Of a DNA stretch of 64,000 nt, positions 59,767 through 64,000 are shown piece after piece. The stretch comes from Brevundimonas mediterranea (GTDB taxonomy: Bacteria; Pseudomonadota; Alphaproteobacteria; Caulobacterales; Caulobacteraceae). Both the position numbers and the translations under genes were made by a program. The DNA lies in NCBI RefSeq assembly GCF_011064825.1, contig NZ_CP048751.1, forward strand, positions 2,728,001 through 2,792,000, in the 5' to 3' direction. How positions within the stretch are numbered: the first letter of the stretch is position 1; every line of letters starts with the position of its first letter. A model generated the notes under the pieces. It had not been told where the DNA came from. It did no database searches and worked only from the letters and a program-made list of their open reading frames with translations.

Positions 59767-60308
59767 GCGAACTCCATGGTCTTCTTGCGGATCATGTCGG
59801 CCCGCCGTTCTTCGCCGTCATAGTCGTCGTGCCGGAACCGGCGATCCGGTCCCAGATAGTCCCCGACCTCGAGGAAGGGCCGGCTGTCGCGCGCGACCCA
59901 CAGGATGCGCTCCAGCAGCATGGCGGCGCTGAACGGCTTGGTGACGACGAAATTGGCGCCGCAGTCGCGCGCTTCGGTGACGCGTCCGCGCCGAATATGG
60001 CTGGCGGTCATGATCACGGGCGTGAAGGCGTTGGGGTTGGGCCCTGACCGACGCAGCCAGCGCACCAGTTCGAAACCGTCGATGTCCGGCATGTCGGTAT
60101 CGACCAACAGCAGATCGACCGGCTTCTCCTGAAGAATGCGGCGCGCCTCGGCGCCTCTGCCGACCGTGAAGGCGGGGCGAATGCCGAAACCGGCCAGGGC
60201 GCCCGCCGTCAGGGTCAGGGAGAAGGGCGAATCATCGACGACCATGGTGATGGCGCCGCTGAGGTTGAAAACCGCGCTTTCTCGAAGAGAATCGCCCTGT
60301 GTCGCCAT
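59763..60308 (-). CDS. CheY-like response regulator
   Basis: A 181-residue protein with a receiver domain in residues ~17-145: acidic pocket VVDDSP, phospho-acceptor Asp in LLLVDTDMPDIDG, Thr/Ser in IMTASH, and Lys in VTKPFS. The rest is a short Arg/Asp-rich C-terminus (DRRFRHDDYDGEERR) without a DNA-binding domain, so it is a single-domain regulator acting by protein contact. No kinase gene is adjacent. It is coupled to the downstream helical gene. Confidence 0.9.
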   Translation of the reverse strand: MATQGDSLRESAVFNLSGAITMVVDDSPFSLTLTAGALAGFGIRPAFTVGRGAEARRILQEKPVDLLLVDTDMPDIDGFELVRWLRRSGPNPNAFTPVIMTASHIRRGRVTEARDCGANFVVTKPFSAAMLLERILWVARDSRPFLEVGDYLGPDRRFRHDDYDGEERRADMIRKKTMEFA

Positions 60309-60381
60309 GATTGGTCAGATTTCGCCCCGGTCAGGGGAGAGCTTCGCCTGATTTCATGGATTCGGGGTTAACGCCGTTCGG

Positions 60382-61329
60382 TCAAAGCGCCCCGATGGCG
60401 TAGAAGCGGTCGGCGCGCTGTTTGCGGATCTGCTGGGGCGACAGGCCTTCGAAGGCCTTCAGCTCCTCGGCCAGGACGTCGCCGACGTTGGCCATGGCGG
60501 CGGCGCGGTCGGTGTGGGCGCCGCCGACGGGTTCATCGATCAGCCGGTCCACGATCTTGAGCGCCAGCAGGTCCGGGCCGGTGATCTTCATGGCCATGGC
60601 CGCGTCGCGCGCCCGGGCGCCGTCGCGCCACAGGATGCCGGCCGCGCCTTCGGGCGAGATGACCGAATAGATCGAATGTTCCAGCATCAGCACGCGGCTG
60701 GCGGCGGCGATGGCGATGGCCCCGCCCGAGCCGCCTTCGCCCGCGATGGTGGCGATGGAGGGGACGCCCAGGGTCAGGCAGCGTTCGGTCGAACGGGCGA
60801 TGGCCTCGGCCTGGCCGCGCTCCTCGGCGCCCAGGCCCGGATAGGCGCCGGCGGTGTCGATGAAGCTGAGCACCGGCAGGCCGAACTGTTCGGCCAAGTC
60901 CATCAGGCGCACGGCCTTGCGATAGCCTTCGGGCCGGGCCATGCCGAAATTGTGGGTGATGCGGGTGGCGGTGTCGTGGCCCTTTTCCTGGCCCATGATG
61001 ACGACGGGCCGACCGCGGAACCGGGCCAGGCCGCCCAGTATGGCCTGGTCGTCGCCGAACTTGCGGTCGCCGTGCAGCTCGTTCCAGTCGGTGAACAGGC
61101 TCTCGACATAGTCGATGAAATGCGGCCGCTGCGGATGGCGCGCCACCTGGGTCTTCATCCAGGGATCGAGACCGGCGTAGGTCTTCTTGCGCAGCTGTTC
61201 CGCCTTCTTGCGCAGGCCCGCGACCTCGGCGTCGAAACCGCCGGAGGTCTCGGACAGGGCCGACAGTTCCTCGATCTTGGCTTCCAGATCGGCGATCGGC
61301 TTTTCGAAGTCGAGATAGTGCGTGGCCAT
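60382..61329 (-). CDS. accA: Acetyl-CoA carboxylase carboxyltransferase subunit alpha
   Basis: A 315-residue AccA, first step of fatty acid synthesis with AccBC and AccD (genes not in this window). Signatures: YLDFEKPIADLEAKI, HPQRPHFIDYVESLF, ELHGDRKFGDDQAI, FIDTAGAYPGLGAEERGQAEAIA (in parts), GEGGSGGAIAI and ISPEGAAGILWRD. Full length. It lies downstream of the DUF1902 gene on the same strand after a repeat-bearing gap. Confidence 0.97.
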   Translation of the reverse strand: MATHYLDFEKPIADLEAKIEELSALSETSGGFDAEVAGLRKKAEQLRKKTYAGLDPWMKTQVARHPQRPHFIDYVESLFTDWNELHGDRKFGDDQAILGGLARFRGRPVVIMGQEKGHDTATRITHNFGMARPEGYRKAVRLMDLAEQFGLPVLSFIDTAGAYPGLGAEERGQAEAIARSTERCLTLGVPSIATIAGEGGSGGAIAIAAASRVLMLEHSIYSVISPEGAAGILWRDGARARDAAMAMKITGPDLLALKIVDRLIDEPVGGAHTDRAAAMANVGDVLAEELKAFEGLSPQQIRKQRADRFYAIGAL

Positions 61330-61427
61330 AAAGGCGTCCGGGAACTGCAGGCGGGAAAACCGCCCCTAGGGAAGGCGGGGGAAACTAGAGAGGTCGAGGC
61401 CGCCGGGCAAGCGGGGTTCAGAGCCGC

Positions 61428-61579
61428 TTCCTTCTCCCATGGGGGGAAGGTGGCCCGCAGGGCCGGATGAGGGCCTGTCGGTGGGCGAGTTCGCACCCAT
61501 ACCCCTCACCCTTTCGCGCAAGACCGATCGCTGCGCTCTCGGGCGCTCAAGCCCTCTCCCGCTGGGAGAGGGAAGGGAA
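61428..61579. repeat. Palindromic intergenic repeat, overlapping the 3' end of the DUF1902 gene
   Basis: A GC-rich stretch with several self-complementary parts: CCTTCTCCC / GGGGGAAGG, GGCCC gca GGGCC, GATGAGGG against CCCTCACC, and CCCTCTCCC gct GGGAGAGGG. The pattern is that of widespread REP-like elements whose reading frame gives FPLPAGEG. It supplies the last ~22 codons of the DUF1902 gene. Confidence 0.75.
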
Positions 61580-61799
61580 GAGCCGCGACTGTGAAATGTG
61601 CTGCAGCCTCGAACCTAATGAGGGTGTCGCCGATAACGTTCATATTCTCGGCCAGAAGCTCTGCGGCGAAATGCCGGGCCAGCACTTCGAACTCGGTCAG
61701 CGTCGCGGTTTGGATCACGAGGCCAACGATGTTGGAGTCGCTGAACCAGACTTCGGCCTCGGGATCCCAGATCGCCTTGACGTAGAAATCCTCGGCCAT
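61506..61799 (-). CDS. DUF1902-like protein with repeat-derived C-terminus
   Basis: A 97-residue protein. The first ~70 residues (MAEDFYVKAIWDPEAEVWFSDSNIVGLVIQTATL, in parts) match the DUF1902/HicB-like pattern: a strand-turn-strand with W-D-x-E-A-x-V-W, then a helix. The last ~22 residues (FPLPAGEGLSARERS...) are encoded by the palindromic repeat, so the native C-terminus seems lost. No HicA-like toxin gene is adjacent. ATG 61799 is 18 bp after the xerD stop. G+C is lower than in the neighbours. Confidence 0.65.
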   Translation of the reverse strand: MAEDFYVKAIWDPEAEVWFSDSNIVGLVIQTATLTEFEVLARHFAAELLAENMNVIGDTLIRFEAAAHFTVAALPFPLPAGEGLSARERSDRSCAKG

Positions 61800-61816
61800 G
61801 GCTCGAATATGCGCCG

Positions 61817-62737
61817 TCAATCATCCCGCGCCAAGGGGTGGTTTTGCTGGACGACCTGGGCCAGGCGGTCGGTGGCGACGTGGGTGTAGATCTGGGTCGT
61901 GGCGATGTCGGCGTGGCCGAGCAGGGTTTGGACGACGCGCAGGTCGGCGCCGCCTTCCAGCAGGTGGGTGGCGAAGGCGTGGCGCAGGACGTGGGGGCTG
62001 ACGCGGGCGGGGTCGATGCCGGCGACCGGCGCCGCCTCGTCCAGCAGCTGGGCGAACCGGCGCGGCGTCAGATGGCCGGTGCGGCCGGACGAGGGAAACA
62101 GCCAGGGACTGTCGGGCGCCTCGGGCTTTCGCCCATCTTTGCCCTTGAGCCTGGCGTCGCGCGCGGTCAGCCAGGCCTTGATCGCCTCGCGGGCGGCGGT
62201 GTTCAAGGGCGCGAGCCGTTCCTTGCCGCCCTTGCCGCGCACGATCAGATAGGCGGGGTCGCGACGCACCGCATCGACCTTGAGCCCCAGCAGCTCCGAG
62301 ACCCGCAGCCCCGAGGCGTAGGCCATCTCGACCAGGGCGACCAGGCGCAGCCCTCCTGCGGCGTCGCGCGCGGCGGCGGCGGCCAGCAGGCGGTCGATCT
62401 CGTCGCGGCTGAGCAGTTTGGGCAGGGGGCGGCCTTGCTTGGGCGCGTCCAGGCGGCGCGACGGATCGTCCGTGCGCCAGCCCTCGGCCAGGGCGAACCG
62501 GTAGAACTGGCGCGCCGAGGAACGACGTCGGGCGGCGGTGGCGGCCGACAGGCCGCGCCGCGACAGGTCGGCGAACCAGACCTCAAGCGCTTCCTGGTCG
62601 GCCTGCATCAGGCCGCCGGCCTCGGCCAGGGCGGCCTCGGCGTCCGCCAGGTCGCGGCCGTAGGCGGACAGGGTGTGGGGCGAGGCGTCGCGTTCGACCG
62701 CCATCATCTCCAGAAAGGCCTCGATCTGGGGCGTCAT
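61817..62737 (-). CDS. xerD: Tyrosine recombinase XerD
   Basis: A 306-residue site-specific recombinase that with XerC resolves chromosome dimers at dif. The N-terminal SAM-like domain is FLEMMAVERDASPHTLSAYGRDL (in parts). Catalytic residues: Arg in ASGLRVSELLGL, Lys in RGKGGKER, His-x-x-Arg in SPHVLRHAFATHLL, His in LLGHADIATTQ, and Tyr in IYTHV. The start at MTPQIEAFLEMM gives the normal length; the frame stays open much further upstream opposite aroK, but without homology. A housekeeping gene, not a sign of a mobile element. Confidence 0.95.
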   Translation of the reverse strand: MTPQIEAFLEMMAVERDASPHTLSAYGRDLADAEAALAEAGGLMQADQEALEVWFADLSRRGLSAATAARRRSSARQFYRFALAEGWRTDDPSRRLDAPKQGRPLPKLLSRDEIDRLLAAAAARDAAGGLRLVALVEMAYASGLRVSELLGLKVDAVRRDPAYLIVRGKGGKERLAPLNTAAREAIKAWLTARDARLKGKDGRKPEAPDSPWLFPSSGRTGHLTPRRFAQLLDEAAPVAGIDPARVSPHVLRHAFATHLLEGGADLRVVQTLLGHADIATTQIYTHVATDRLAQVVQQNHPLARDD

Positions 62738-62800
62738 GACGCGATCCGGTCCCTGGGCGGCTGGCGCGCGGGCGGGCTTGGTGTAGAGGTTTGATCGATC

Positions 62801-62866
62801 ATGCCTGCCCGTTCCGCCGCCTTCGCCGTCCTTTCGACCGTCCGTTCCGCCGGAGCCGCCGGATGA
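62801..62866 (+). CDS. Possible 21-codon leader frame before aroK
   Basis: An ATG-started frame ([21 protein letters not shown]) whose stop codon overlaps the aroK start in ATGA form. It could couple aroK translation to a leader peptide, or be chance in GC-rich DNA. Confidence 0.2.
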   Translation: MPARSAAFAVLSTVRSAGAAG

Positions 62867-63429
62867 GGCGGCGCGCGAATCCGGGCCCGAGCCGCACCAT
62901 AGCCCTGGTCGGGCTGATGGGGGTGGGCAAATCGTCGGTGGGGCGGCGGCTGGCCAACCGGCTGAAACTGCCCTTCGCCGACGGCGACGTGGAGATCGAA
63001 TCGGCGGCCGGGATGACGGTGTCCGAAATTTTCGCCGCCCTGGGCGAGGAGGAATTCCGCGCGGGCGAGGCGCGGGTGATCCGTCGCCTGCTGGAAGGGC
63101 CGCCCATTGTCCTGGCCACCGGCGGCGGGGCGATGATGAATGCGGAAACCCGCGCCCTGCTGAAGGAACGGGCCGACACGGTCTGGCTGAGGGCCGATCT
63201 GGCGGTGATCGCCGAACGGGTGGCGCGGCGCGACACCCGGCCGCTGTTGCGGGGCAAGGATCCGCTGGCGGTGCTGACGACCTTGGCCGAAGCCCGCTAT
63301 CCGATCTATGGCGAGGCGGATGTGACCGTGGACGTGGGCCAGGGCTCGCACGGCCAGGCGGTGGACGCCATTCACAAGAACCTGCGCCGGCACTGGCGCC
63401 ACAGACGGCGCGCGGAGACGAGGCGATGA
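62863..63429 (+). CDS. aroK: Shikimate kinase
   Basis: A 188-residue kinase that phosphorylates shikimate at the 3-OH. P-loop [15 protein letters not shown], the shikimate-binding block [20 protein letters not shown] (in parts), Arg in [20 protein letters not shown], and the lid Arg in RDTRPLLRG are all present. ATG 62863 has GGAG seven bases upstream; a TTG 24 codons earlier in frame is less likely. It overlaps aroB by four bases and is divergent from xerD. Confidence 0.95.
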   Translation: MRRRANPGPSRTIALVGLMGVGKSSVGRRLANRLKLPFADGDVEIESAAGMTVSEIFAALGEEEFRAGEARVIRRLLEGPPIVLATGGGAMMNAETRALLKERADTVWLRADLAVIAERVARRDTRPLLRGKDPLAVLTTLAEARYPIYGEADVTVDVGQGSHGQAVDAIHKNLRRHWRHRRRAETRR

Positions 63430-64000
63430 CGATCATTCCGGTCAGCGGCGGGGCCTTTGCGGCCTATGAGGTCGTGGTGGGGCGTGGGCTGCTGGCCCAG
63501 GCGGGCGAACGGATCGCACCCCTGGCCAGGGGACGGACCGTCATCGTCACCGACGAGACCGTTGCGGCGATCCACGCCGCGGCCCTGACCGCGTCCCTGT
63601 CGGCGGCGGGCGTCAAGAGCGAGATCGTGGCCGTGCCGGCGGGCGAGGCCTCCAAGTCCTTCGCCGAGCTGGAGCGGGTGCTGGACCGGCTGCTGGAGAT
63701 CGGGCTGGACCGCAAGGACGTGGTCGTCGCCCTGGGCGGCGGGGTCGTGGGCGATCTGGCCGGTCTGGCGGCGGCGCTGTACATGCGGGGCGTCGACTTC
63801 GTGCAGATTCCGACCACCCTGCTGGCCCAGGTCGATTCGTCGGTCGGCGGCAAGACGGCGATCGACACGCCGCGCGGCAAGAACCTGGTCGGCGCCTTTC
63901 ATCAGCCGCGTCTGGTGCTGGCCGACATCGACGTTCTGGCGACCCTGCCGGCGCGGCAGGTGAAGTCCGGCTGGGCCGAGGTGCTGAAGCACGGGCTGAT
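63426..64000 (+). CDS. aroB: 3-dehydroquinate synthase, N-terminal part (3' truncated by window)
   Basis: Starts [21 protein letters not shown], overlapping the aroK stop (ATGA). The visible ~191 residues include the NAD-binding block [19 protein letters not shown] and [20 protein letters not shown], then [10 protein letters not shown] and [11 protein letters not shown]. Converts DAHP to 3-dehydroquinate, the second shikimate step, with a divalent metal and NAD. The frame runs off the end of the window, so the C-terminal half is not seen. Confidence 0.95.
   Translation, partial: MTIIPVSGGAFAAYEVVVGRGLLAQAGERIAPLARGRTVIVTDETVAAIHAAALTASLSAAGVKSEIVAVPAGEASKSFAELERVLDRLLEIGLDRKDVVVALGGGVVGDLAGLAAALYMRGVDFVQIPTTLLAQVDSSVGGKTAIDTPRGKNLVGAFHQPRLVLADIDVLATLPARQVKSGWAEVLKHGL

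Noticed and set aside
61817..62737. Integrase of a mobile element
   Set aside because: The tyrosine recombinase matches housekeeping XerD, sits beside accA and aroKB, and has no attachment site or phage genes nearby.

Overview
The window is GC-rich (roughly two thirds G+C by eye) and densely coded, with many ATGA/TGATG gene junctions. It carries a complete S10-spc-alpha ribosomal protein block without rpmJ or infA, a GTG-started rpsM, an accA-xerD-aroKB neighbourhood, a split MetH and many secreted or TonB-type proteins. Together these point to an alphaproteobacterium of the order Caulobacterales, most likely Brevundimonas or a close relative. That assignment is inference from gene content and style; no rRNA or tRNA gene was recognised in the window.

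Layout. 1-8.6 kb: end of a sensor histidine kinase, a proline-rich exported protein, a VOC protein, aroC with a vapBC pair just upstream, a DnaJ-like protein with a degenerate J domain, pdxH, a carboxylesterase lipoprotein and an L,D-transpeptidase lipoprotein. 8.7-12.8 kb: a FemAB/GNAT-like acyltransferase next to a cupin/JmjC-like protein, a GIN-domain exported protein and a small beta-barrel outer-membrane protein, the last two separated by back-to-back terminators. 12.9-16.4 kb: a perfect palindrome, a cobalamin riboswitch, metE and a double-hotdog thioesterase. 16.4-32 kb: the ribosomal protein block with secY, adk, a TonB-like gene, rpoA and rplQ. A 184-bp inverted-repeat element sits between rpmD and rplO.

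32-45.5 kb: small transferase and regulator genes, an ABC exporter, a nucleotide pyrophosphatase-like lipoprotein, a gene-poor stretch of intergenic repeats with a possible structured RNA, a uridine-kinase-like gene, an acyl-CoA ligase, a DUF1499 protein, an MBL hydrolase, and a lower-GC island with an Oar-like TonB-dependent receptor. 46-52.3 kb: a tightly coupled methionine-cycle operon on the minus strand (ArsR-methyltransferase regulator, metF, homocysteine half of metH, an unknown low-GC gene, remaining domains of metH). 52.3-64 kb: a 2-hydroxyacid dehydrogenase, ettA, an MscS channel, threonine aldolase, an Atm1-like ABC transporter, a response regulator with an unknown partner, accA, a DUF1902 protein, xerD, and aroK-aroB, which runs off the end.

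The most coherent system is methionine synthesis. The same palindrome, identical over 24 bp, lies before metE and before the arsR-metF-metH operon, and metE also has a B12 riboswitch. The likely logic is that cobalamin selects the isozyme (MetH when B12 is present, MetE when absent) while the ArsR-methyltransferase protein adjusts both according to SAM, SAH or methionine status. The unknown 154-residue protein wedged between the two MetH halves and the repeat elements are the most interesting unexplained parts.
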